Source: an uncultured bacterium (GTDB lineage Bacteria > Verrucomicrobiota > Kiritimatiellia > UBA8416 > CALETX01). From it: a stretch of DNA of 6,415 nt. A program made the position numbers and the translations under genes. Under the pieces are notes generated by a model. That model was not told the origin of the DNA and searched no databases. It saw only the letters and a list, made by a program, of their open reading frames with translations. The DNA lies in assembly GCA_937920455.1 (NCBI GenBank), contig CALETX010000187.1, positions 1-6,415 of the forward strand, written 5' to 3'. Below, one piece after another: positions 1 through 5,974 of the stretch. How positions within the stretch are numbered: position 1 is the first letter of the stretch; every line of letters starts with the position of its first letter.

Positions 1-200
1 ATGATCCATATTCGCTGTCCCCTGGCGGAAAAAACGCTGACCGGGCGTCTGAGGACTGCGGATTCAAGATCCGGCACAAGAATATGCACGAACTGCCCAG
101 GTCGCACCGATCTGGCTATCCGCGAACAACGCATTGCCATAAGCATACAGCCGGTGGAGAGGGCTCTGTTACTTTCAACTATGGCTTTCTCCAGGCGCAT
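1..200 (-). CDS. pyrK: Dihydroorotate dehydrogenase electron transfer subunit PyrK, N-terminal part (cut by left edge)
   Basis: Reading the minus strand from an ATG at 200-198 gives 66 codons that stay open to the window edge. The product resembles the start of PyrK, the FAD/[2Fe-2S] subunit that passes electrons from class 1B dihydroorotate dehydrogenase (PyrD) to NAD+ in pyrimidine synthesis in the cytoplasm. Visible hallmarks of this ferredoxin-reductase-like fold are RPGQFVHI at residues 33-40, as in the family's first beta-barrel strands, and the flavin-binding LRRPVS at residues 50-55. The [2Fe-2S] cysteine cluster would lie beyond the edge. An in-frame TAA at 245-243 limits the N-terminus. 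GTG at 203 directly precedes the ATG and is an alternative start. The Shine-Dalgarno match is weak (GAG at 209-207). A related flavin reductase subunit of the same superfamily cannot be fully excluded, but the motif order favours PyrK. pyrD would be expected just outside the window. Confidence 0.82.
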   Translation of the reverse strand, partial: MRLEKAIVESNRALSTGCMLMAMRCSRIARSVRPGQFVHILVPDLESAVLRRPVSVFSARGQRIWI

Positions 201-405
201 CACAAGCTCAGTCTGGTATCCGCAGCGTGTCGGGTCAAGCGATTAGCACCAGTATTAATCCGAGACTCCCCCGACGCAGTTTGCTACGCACGCAAAAGGC
301 CACTCAAGAACTCCACACGGAACAATGCCTATCCAGTATAACCTTGCAAACCAGAACGCACCGTGCTCAACTTTCCGGCGTTTACATCCAACTGGGAGAA
401 AAACC
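201..405. promoter_or_regulatory. Divergent intergenic region between pyrK and the beta-helix/GH20 operon
   Basis: These 205 bases separate two divergent starts, so they should carry promoters for both directions. No strong sigma-70 pair is visible. The best plus-strand -10 candidates are TATAAC at 337-342 and TATTAA at 253-258, both without a good -35 at the proper distance. Possible operator-like symmetry is present: TTTGC at 280-284 and GCAAA at 292-296 are perfect inverted arms 7 bases apart, and GCAC/GTGC flank one base at 358-366. The Shine-Dalgarno of the plus-strand operon, GGGAG at 394-398, lies 7 bases before its ATG. The regulatory role is inferred from position only. Confidence 0.4.
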
Positions 406-1497
406 ATGCCAGGAGAAAACAAGCTAGATGTCAAGAAATTCGGGGCCAAAGGCGACGGCTCTTCTGACGACACAGCAGCTTTTCAGAAGGCCCTCGACGC
501 CGCTGCCGAATGCCGAGGAACTGTAATGGTGCAGGACGGCACTTACCTCTGTGGCCGGATAAAAATGCCTCCTCACACCGGCCTTGCTGGCAACGCAACT
601 TGGGGTTACAGAGAAGGCGGCGGTGCCGTTCTCAAATTGTCTGATCCGAAGGCGCCATGCCTGCTGGACATTACGGGAGCGGTAGGCGCCACAATCAACG
701 GCCTCTCACTTGAGGGAGGACGAATCGGCGCCGGCATCCATGGCATTCATGCAGGACCTCTTGAGGGCAAGAAAGAGGAAGATTCGCCCAGAATAGAACG
801 ATGCAGGGTGAGCGGATTCACCGGCAACGGCGTAAATCTCGATCCCATCTGGTGCTTCAGCATTCGGTCGTGCATGATTTGCTTCAATGCCGGCCACGGC
901 ATACACATCGGCGGATGGGACGGGTTCATTCTCGATAACTGGCTCTCAGGAAACGGCGGCGCAGGCTACTGCGCTGAAAAGCCCAACGCCTCCGTAACCA
1001 TAACTGGAAACAGAATCGAATGGAACCGGGGAGGCGGCGTCAGGCTGATTGGCGCATGTCACTATAACATAACAGGCAACTATATTGATCGTTCAGGCGG
1101 CCCCGCCATATGGACGAAAGGCCGCGATGCCAGTAGTCCGTCTTTTACAATCTCCATATCCGGGAACGTAATATATCGAAGTGGCAAGCCCGAATGGACG
1201 CCAGACAAGAACCTTAGCGCACACCTCATCTTCGAAGAAACCCACGGTCTGACATGCGTAGGAAATACCATGTGCGTAGGCACCGACGATGGCGGAGGTT
1301 TGCTTTCGCCTGAATATGGCATAGTCATCAGCGCTCTGAAAAACTGCGTTATCAAAGATAATACCCTGCACATTGGATCTCTGAGCGAACTTGTTAGAGA
1401 TCTCGGAGGCCACAGCGAAGGGGTTGTCGTAAAGGACAATCCCGGCAGCATATATACGGACGCTCCGAAAATGATCTGGGAGTCAAATCTGAGGTGA
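406..1497 (+). CDS. Right-handed parallel beta-helix protein, Pectate_lyase_3 type
   Basis: The 363-residue product has the layout of a pectate-lyase-superfamily (Pectate_lyase_3 / GH28-like) beta-helix. The N-terminal signature FGAKGDGSSDDT is at residues 12-23, followed by a helix and the GTYLCG strand around 45-50. A long run of short strand repeats follows (about 95-345), rich in N/G turns such as ITGNRIEWNRGGGVRL at 199-214 and ITGNYIDRSGGPAIW at 222-236. Such proteins bind or cleave polysaccharides; the substrate and whether it is lyase, hydrolase or non-catalytic cannot be read here. I chose the ATG at 406 because GGGAG (394-398) precedes it by 7 bases and the family signature starts right after it. 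The frame is open upstream to an ATG at 325, but that adds 27 residues unlike a signal peptide. No export signal is evident with either start, which is unusual for this fold. It is co-transcribed with the GH20-like gene 22 bases downstream. Confidence 0.85.
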   Translation: MPGENKLDVKKFGAKGDGSSDDTAAFQKALDAAAECRGTVMVQDGTYLCGRIKMPPHTGLAGNATWGYREGGGAVLKLSDPKAPCLLDITGAVGATINGLSLEGGRIGAGIHGIHAGPLEGKKEEDSPRIERCRVSGFTGNGVNLDPIWCFSIRSCMICFNAGHGIHIGGWDGFILDNWLSGNGGAGYCAEKPNASVTITGNRIEWNRGGGVRLIGACHYNITGNYIDRSGGPAIWTKGRDASSPSFTISISGNVIYRSGKPEWTPDKNLSAHLIFEETHGLTCVGNTMCVGTDDGGGLLSPEYGIVISALKNCVIKDNTLHIGSLSELVRDLGGHSEGVVVKDNPGSIYTDAPKMIWESNLR

Positions 1498-1519
1498 CCG
1501 GCGCAGGAGAGACAAGGCC

Positions 1520-3805
1520 ATGACATCTGACTCCAATGTGTTTCCGCCGATTTTCCCCCGGCCTGCGTATGCAACAGCAGTTGGAACAGGGTATTTGATC
1601 CCATCTGATCTTGGGCGGCGCATCTTGGCGCCACCATCTTGTGTCGGGCTGGCCCGCAACTTCGCAAAAGCGGCCGGATGGAATGTGACTTTTGTGGAAC
1701 ATCCGGCGCCTGCCGAGTTCCAGGTTGCGACAAGCAGCGATGCCCCGCCAATCTGTTCCCAGGATTTGGCTTCCCTGGGTTACTCAATGAGAATCCGAAA
1801 ATCAGGCCTGCGCATGCAGGGTGCGGATCGAGAAGGCTTCTTTTCCGGTCTCCAATCGCTTTGGCAACTGAGCACATCCAAAGATCCATTGCCTGAAATG
1901 GACATATCCGACCGGCCGCTATTGAAGCGTCGGGCATTTCAGATGGACCTGGCGCGCCAGCCGGAAAGCGCGTCAGAGGTTATGCGCATTATTCGCCAGC
2001 AAGCACGCTTCCACTACAACGAAGTTCAACTCTATCTTGAAAACTCCATAAAACTTCCTGCGTTTGGAGAAGCCGCAGATGCTGACGGTCTTTCGATGGA
2101 AGATTACCGCCGCATCCAGGATTCTGCAGCGCATCTTGGCGTACGCGTTGTGCCAAGTCTGAATCTCCTCGGACATATGGAGAAGATCCTCCGTCATCCA
2201 CGCTTCGCGCACCTCGCCGAAACTCTGCATGGTGCTCGCAATTCCAGGCAAAACTGGAAGAACGATATTTGCCCGCTCCTTCCTGAAAGCAGAGATTTTG
2301 TCGCTCGGATGATTTCGGACATATGCAAAGCCACTGACGCTCCATTTATCATGGCGGGACTTGATGAATGCTGGACGATCGGCTCACACCCTCTTACAAG
2401 AGCGATGCTCGACAGAAACGGTGGCGCAGGGCGTGTGTTTGCTGATTGGATCCTTTTCCTGCGCAATGAGTTTGCATCACACGGCAAACAAATGTGGATG
2501 TGGGAGGATATGCTCTTCTATCACCTTGGAGCGCTGGACGTCATACCACGCGACATCGGAATGAACATATGGCATTATCAGCACATAGAAGAATATCCCA
2601 TGTATAACTTCCGCGACTGGCTCCGAATAGACTCTGTAGCCGAGCTGGCTTCACGGGGACACCCGTTCATACTGTGCTGCTGCCCGGATCCTGATCACGT
2701 CCACAGCATGCTCCGGTACGCGGCGGGATACGACATGCAGGGTGTCCTTGTTGTTCAGTGGGAAGGCAGCAGCGCAGTTCAGGAACTGTGGCATATTCCC
2801 CGCGCTCTTGTCTCTCAAATCCTCTGGACAGGCGAGTATCCTGATTCCCGACTCTGCGCCAAAATAATACTCGAATGTCCATCAGAACAGGCCCGGGCGG
2901 TCGCTTCCATATGGGAGACCTCAGAGATTCTCCCGAACCAGGCAAGAGGCGGATCCTCTTACTGTCCGCGGTTCTGGTCATGGCCAAACAATGCGATACT
3001 CAGACGAAAACTGCGAAATTTGCTGAGAGACTACGACGCTCTTGAGATCAAACACGAGGCGCTGGAGGTTGCAAGGACGTTTCTGGCGAGCCATTTCGTC
3101 AGTGCTTCATGTGACTGGGCACGTGAAACCGCTGCCCTTGTCGGAAGGCGCATGCTCCAGAGAAAGGTTAACAAATCGCCAATCCTGGATCAGGCCGTAG
3201 ATGCGCTTTCGGAAGCCGGATCCGTAGCTGCAAGCCTCCCTGCAGCAGCAAGCGAAATCGAACGCCGCTACGCATCAGGAATAAAACCACGCGCCATGGT
3301 TTCTAATATGGCAGCGCTGGCCGAAAGCACACGCTCATTGGCCGCCAGTATACGACGCTTTCGCGACAATCCTTCCCCAGAAACGTGGCCATTTGCGCGC
3401 GCCAGCCTGCACGTGGACGGCTTCGCAATGGATTTGTGCAGGCACATCGTAAAGATAGAGACTGGATCAGATCCCAAATCGCTGAAATGTATTTACGAAG
3501 GCGCAGTTACGCAGAACGGCCAGGGAGAAGAATTCGTCACCTCAGTGCCCATAGAGGACGCCCCAGAATTTGCAAAGATTACGGTCACTGGTTTTGCCCC
3601 CATCGCTTTGACGCGTATCCGCATCGAAACGCTGGAAGGCACTATTCTGGCTAGAAAAGTCGTGGGTTCTGGCGGCTACGTGCGTGATCCCGATCATCTG
3701 CTCGTGTTCGACAGAAAAGCCGCAATCTTCAACCCGCCGGATATCAGAACACAATGGCTGAGTTTTGATCCTCCGCCTCAGAACTGGGTGCTGTTGCAGT
3801 TTTGA
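1520..3805 (+). CDS. GH20-like beta-N-acetylhexosaminidase (HEXD-like subgroup), multidomain
   Basis: This 761-residue protein looks like a family 20 glycoside hydrolase, which removes terminal N-acetylhexosamines by substrate-assisted catalysis. Residues about 1-125 resemble the GH20b zincin-like domain, ending in GADREGFFSGLQSLWQL (101-117). A TIM barrel follows at about 135-440: FHYNEVQLYLE (164-174), VVPSLNLLGHMEKILRHPRF (210-229), the Asp-Glu pair D282-E283 in AGLDECW, WMWED (326-330) and VQWEGSS (412-418). The Asp-Glu pair is where GH20 keeps its stabilising Asp and acid Glu. The usual HxGGDE is changed to MAGLDE, closer to the HEXD-like subgroup. About 490-640 is mostly helical and 640-761 is strand-rich, possibly a carbohydrate-binding sandwich. 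No signal peptide or membrane segment is visible, so it may act on imported oligosaccharides or be exported another way. AGGAGA at 1505-1510 supports the start. It sits 22 bases after the beta-helix gene. Fold assignment is solid; substrate is unknown. Confidence 0.82.
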   Translation: MTSDSNVFPPIFPRPAYATAVGTGYLIPSDLGRRILAPPSCVGLARNFAKAAGWNVTFVEHPAPAEFQVATSSDAPPICSQDLASLGYSMRIRKSGLRMQGADREGFFSGLQSLWQLSTSKDPLPEMDISDRPLLKRRAFQMDLARQPESASEVMRIIRQQARFHYNEVQLYLENSIKLPAFGEAADADGLSMEDYRRIQDSAAHLGVRVVPSLNLLGHMEKILRHPRFAHLAETLHGARNSRQNWKNDICPLLPESRDFVARMISDICKATDAPFIMAGLDECWTIGSHPLTRAMLDRNGGAGRVFADWILFLRNEFASHGKQMWMWEDMLFYHLGALDVIPRDIGMNIWHYQHIEEYPMYNFRDWLRIDSVAELASRGHPFILCCCPDPDHVHSMLRYAAGYDMQGVLVVQWEGSSAVQELWHIPRALVSQILWTGEYPDSRLCAKIILECPSEQARAVASIWETSEILPNQARGGSSYCPRFWSWPNNAILRRKLRNLLRDYDALEIKHEALEVARTFLASHFVSASCDWARETAALVGRRMLQRKVNKSPILDQAVDALSEAGSVAASLPAAASEIERRYASGIKPRAMVSNMAALAESTRSLAASIRRFRDNPSPETWPFARASLHVDGFAMDLCRHIVKIETGSDPKSLKCIYEGAVTQNGQGEEFVTSVPIEDAPEFAKITVTGFAPIALTRIRIETLEGTILARKVVGSGGYVRDPDHLLVFDRKAAIFNPPDIRTQWLSFDPPPQNWVLLQF

Positions 3806-3920
3806 AGAATTGTCTGATCCAGCAACCGCCAGCCGCCAAGCCAGACGCTGATCTGCTATGCGCTATTACAACATGCTGCTGACCGAATCGCGCCAACTGG
3901 AGATCAGAATATGTTCGATT
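3806..3920. other. Convergent intergenic gap between the GH20-like gene and trpB2
   Basis: Both flanking genes end here, so transcription should stop within or near this stretch. I see no GC-rich hairpin followed by a T-run in either direction. The only notable symmetry is CTGATCT at 3848-3854 with its exact complement AGATCAG at 3901-3907, a 7-base inverted repeat with a 46-base loop, and GTCTG/CAGAC arms at 3812-3816 and 3842-3846. Neither looks like an intrinsic terminator, so termination may be Rho-dependent or lie inside the genes. Confidence 0.4.
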
Positions 3921-5294
3921 TCATCCAAGATTCGGCGGCTTCGGAAGCCCTTCCATTGATTTCAGCGATCTGGCCAAATCTTCATCGCTGAGAAGGCAGT
4001 CCGAAAGCTTGCCATCGAGGAAGGCATCATACCCACTGAGGTCCATCAGACCATGGCCAGACCAGTTCATGACTATGACTTTTTCCTTGCCCTCTTCGCG
4101 AGCTCGCTCGGCCTCGCGGATAGTCATGGCTATGGCATGGGAAGTCTCCGGAGCAGGAATGAATCCTTCGGTCTGGGCGAAAAGGACGCCAGCTCTGAAG
4201 CATTCAAGTTGAGGTATTGCAACCGCCTCGATAAGTCCTTCCCTCAACACATGACTGACAAGCGGCGCCATGCCGTGATATCGGAGACCTCCGGCATGTA
4301 TCGGGGCCGGAACAAAGGTGTGTCCCAAAGTGTGCATTGGCAGGAGAGGGGTCATCATTGCCACGTCGCCCGAATCGTATGCAAACGGTCCGCGGGTGAG
4401 AGTTGGACATCCTGCCGGCTCCACAGCCACCACCCGCAGATTTTTCCCATTAATCTTGTCGTACAGGAATGGAAACGCCATGCCAGCGAAATTCGATCCG
4501 CCACCGACGCAACCGATCACGATATCCGGATAAGTTCCAAGCTTCTTGAACTGCTTCTGAGTCTCCAGTCCGATAATTGTCTGATGCAGCAGAACGTGAT
4601 TGAGCACGCTGCCTAGCGAATATCGGGTGTCCTTCGAGGTAACCGCGTCTTCTATTGCCTCGCTGATTGCTATGGCCAGGCTGCCTGGAGTGTTCGGATC
4701 CTGAGCCAGAACTGCCCGGCCAGCCTCGGTAGTTGACGTCGGGCTTGCCACGCACTCCGCACCCCACGCCCTCATCATCATTTTTCTGAACGGCTTCTGT
4801 TCAAAGCTGATACGAACCATATATACTTTGCATTCCAGACCGATCAATTTGCACGCCATTGCAAGAGCGCTACCCCACTGACCCGCGCCCGTCTCGGTCG
4901 TAAGCCGCTTAATTCCAAATTGCCTGTTATAGTATGCCTGCGCCACCGCCGTGTTGGGTTTGTGACTGCCTGGCGGTGAAAATCCTTCGTTCTTATAGAA
5001 AATCTTGGCCGGCGTTTTTAAAGCTGCCTCCAGACGTCTGGCTCTGTACAACGGCGTTGGACGCCAAATCGCCAATATCTCAAGAACGGCCTCAGGGATG
5101 CGAATCCATCTCTTGGTGCTGACCTCCTGTTCAATGAGATTCATCGGGAAAACCGGAGCAAGCATCTCGGGCGTAACAGGCTTTCCGTCTTTTGCAATCG
5201 GCGGTGGCACGGGATGCGGAAGGTCCGCCTGAATGTTGTACCATTCCCTCGGCATTTCCTTTTCCGTCAGAACAACTTTGAACGATTCCCTCAT
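3921..5294 (-). CDS. trpB2: TrpB2-type tryptophan synthase beta chain (PLP-dependent)
   Basis: The 457-residue product matches the TrpB2 class of tryptophan synthase beta subunits, which condense indole with L-serine to L-tryptophan in the cytoplasm. Visible features include the TrpB2-style N-terminal segment [15 protein letters not shown] (18-32) and [16 protein letters not shown] (49-64). The PLP-binding lysine K112 sits in PPGSHKPN, and the catalytic-region ETGAGQWG is at 134-141, with Trp where classical TrpB1 has His. The glycine-rich phosphate loop GCVGGGSN is at 261-268, [10 protein letters not shown] at 333-342 and SGHG at 412-415. Length and N-terminal extension fit TrpB2, not TrpB1 (near 400). 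TrpB2 enzymes usually lack the surface for tight TrpA binding, and no trpA lies beside it, suggesting a stand-alone indole-salvage role; that is inference. AGGAGG at 5306-5301 lies 6 bases before the ATG, fixing the start. The gene is complete, with no missing key residue noticed. Confidence 0.95.
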   Translation of the reverse strand: MRESFKVVLTEKEMPREWYNIQADLPHPVPPPIAKDGKPVTPEMLAPVFPMNLIEQEVSTKRWIRIPEAVLEILAIWRPTPLYRARRLEAALKTPAKIFYKNEGFSPPGSHKPNTAVAQAYYNRQFGIKRLTTETGAGQWGSALAMACKLIGLECKVYMVRISFEQKPFRKMMMRAWGAECVASPTSTTEAGRAVLAQDPNTPGSLAIAISEAIEDAVTSKDTRYSLGSVLNHVLLHQTIIGLETQKQFKKLGTYPDIVIGCVGGGSNFAGMAFPFLYDKINGKNLRVVAVEPAGCPTLTRGPFAYDSGDVAMMTPLLPMHTLGHTFVPAPIHAGGLRYHGMAPLVSHVLREGLIEAVAIPQLECFRAGVLFAQTEGFIPAPETSHAIAMTIREAERAREEGKEKVIVMNWSGHGLMDLSGYDAFLDGKLSDCLLSDEDLARSLKSMEGLPKPPNLG

Positions 5295-5311
5295 CCGAAT
5301 CCTCCTATCCG

Positions 5312-5337
5312 CGCTTCGGCGCAGAAACGCCGTGACT
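5312..5337 (-). promoter_or_regulatory. Small leader hairpin before trpB2
   Basis: In the presumed trpB2 leader, CGGCG at 5317-5321 and CGCCG at 5328-5332 form a perfect 5-pair GC stem with a 6-base loop. It ends about 11 bases upstream of the Shine-Dalgarno. There is no T-run, so it is not a terminator. I see no leader peptide with tryptophan codons and no clear trp-type attenuator. It may only be chance structure. Confidence 0.25.
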
Positions 5338-5367
5338 GTAACCCGACTCCTCTACGCCCGGCAAGCC

Positions 5368-5397
5368 ATTATATAGCTCGGCCATCCCTGGCCTGAA
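5368..5397 (-). promoter_or_regulatory. Candidate sigma-70 promoter of trpB2
   Basis: On the minus strand a perfect TATAAT lies at 5373-5368, giving a predicted start near 5361 and a leader of about 67 bases before the trpB2 ATG at 5294. The -35 is weak: TTCAGG about 18 bases upstream (5397-5392) matches TTGACA at only three positions. The perfect -10 and right distance make it the best promoter candidate for this single-gene unit. Confidence 0.5.
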
Positions 5398-5422
5398 GAG
5401 AAAGCGCGGTGGGACGAGTTGA

Positions 5423-5778
5423 TTTGCCAGCGGCATTATCCCGGAAACGCGCATCTTGTGGGACGGCACTCGAGATATGTGGCTGAGTTTACTGGCCTGT
5501 ATGCTAACGATCTGTGCTTTAGAGACGTTGTCAGGAACGCGTGGCACACGTGCGATTGCGGACTTTGCAAGACATCTGACGCTGACGCAACTGAGGCTGC
5601 TGCGTGCTTATCGCAATGGGCGGACAGGGGAATATGAAGCGCCCGGCGAGCCTACCTGAGCAGATTGGTTTTATGGTGCATCACAAATACTTCGGATCAG
5701 GAGGCGTTTTTTGTATTTGAGGAGTGGGAAGAAAAGCGACGAGAGGGTGAGGATTACGAGTTTGGAGGCAATGGGTGA
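5423..5778 (+). pseudogene. Decayed ISAs1-like (H-repeat) transposase, N-terminal fragment
   Basis: An open frame after a TGA at 5420-5422 reads, from about 5480, MWLSLLACMLTICALETL, then SGTRGTRAIADFARHLTL and LRAYRNGRTGEYEAPGEPT, stopping at TGA 5657-5659. This resembles the DDE_Tnp_1-associated N-terminal domain of ISAs1/H-repeat transposases: a hydrophobic helix, then a G-R-x-R-A-I-A-x-(F/W)-A block, then a segment ending in (S/P)-x-E-P-T followed by L-x-R-V-L. A -1 shift at the stop continues that pattern as T-LSRLV from 5656 and stays open to TGA 5776-5778, including DQEAFFVFEEW. So a single-base indel probably broke the gene. The catalytic DDE part that should follow, with its AIDGK-type motif, is absent: the esterase leader occupies that space. 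A full transposase is near 350-400 residues. No terminal inverted repeats or target duplication were recognised. The call rests on motif resemblance; the part after 5659 is less certain. Confidence 0.55.
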
Positions 5779-5794
5779 TGAGGAGGCCAATGGG
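5764..5794 (+). repeat. Tandem near-repeat GGAGGC(C)AATGGG
   Basis: GGAGGCAATGGG at 5764-5775 recurs as GGAGGCCAATGGG at 5782-5794, separated by TGATGA, for a period of 18 bases. The copies differ by one inserted C. It straddles the end of the transposase remnant's open frame. It may be a slippage duplication in decaying sequence; no function is evident. Confidence 0.5.
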
Positions 5795-5802
5795 GCTTTT
5801 CT

Positions 5803-5819
5803 TCTGAACTCACTTCAGA
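5803..5819. repeat. Short hairpin TCTGAA-CTCAC-TTCAGA
   Basis: TCTGAA at 5803-5808 and TTCAGA at 5814-5819 are exact inverted arms around a 5-base loop, just beyond the transposase remnant. There is no T-run after it in either direction, so it is not a convincing terminator. A role as an operator or IS-end remnant is possible but unsupported. Confidence 0.3.
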
Positions 5820-5879
5820 GCACATCAAATCTGAAAACGACGCAGTCGTGGAAAGTCCTGGCATAAATCATCTCTTGAC

Positions 5880-5947
5880 TTTGTGGTCTTCATCAGCCAC
5901 AAACACAGCCGCCTGAGTGTGGTAGCGCAGTGTCTTCATCGCTGTGC
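5880..5947 (+). promoter_or_regulatory. Esterase leader with two hairpins sharing a loop octamer
   Basis: Hairpin 1 has arms TTTGTGG (5880-5886) and CCACAAA (5897-5903), seven perfect pairs with loop TCTTCATCAG. Hairpin 2 has arms GCGCAG (5925-5930) and CTGTGC (5942-5947), six pairs including one G-U, with an 11-base loop. Both loops contain TCTTCATC (5887-5894 and 5933-5940), spaced 46 bases apart. They lie directly upstream of the esterase Shine-Dalgarno (AGGAGA, 5961-5966). A TTGACT at 5875-5880 could be a -35, but the matching -10 (CACAAA, 5898-5903) is poor. An RNA element or a twofold protein-binding site are both possible; no known riboswitch class was recognised. Confidence 0.3.
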
Positions 5948-5974
5948 AGGAGCAAAGCAAAGGAGAAACACACC

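Noticed and set aside
1..246. 81-codon plus-strand open frame starting at base 1
   Set aside because: It is antisense to the pyrK frame, its translation has no family resemblance, and the pyrK motifs on the other strand explain the region.
325..405. Upstream ATG at 325 as the true start of the beta-helix gene
   Set aside because: The added 27 residues are not a signal peptide or a family-like segment, and the ATG at 406 has a well-placed GGGAG and is followed at once by the family signature.
1080..1937. 285-codon minus-strand open frame
   Set aside because: It lies antisense across the beta-helix and GH20-like genes, has low-complexity composition typical of a shadow frame, and shows no motif.
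3848..3907. CTGATCT/AGATCAG inverted repeat as an intrinsic terminator
   Set aside because: The 46-base loop, low stem strength and lack of a T-run do not fit a Rho-independent terminator.
4053..4616. 187-codon plus-strand open frame
   Set aside because: It is antisense to the clearly coding trpB2 gene and shows no recognisable domain.
5312..5361. trp attenuator or T-box-like leader before trpB2
   Set aside because: The leader is only about 67 bases, has one 5-pair stem, no leader peptide with Trp codons, no terminator hairpin and no T-box sequence.
5305..5547. 80-codon minus-strand open frame ending 10 bases before trpB2
   Set aside because: It could look like an upstream operon partner, but it overlaps the transposase remnant antisense, spans the TATAAT promoter and has no recognisable motif or good Shine-Dalgarno.
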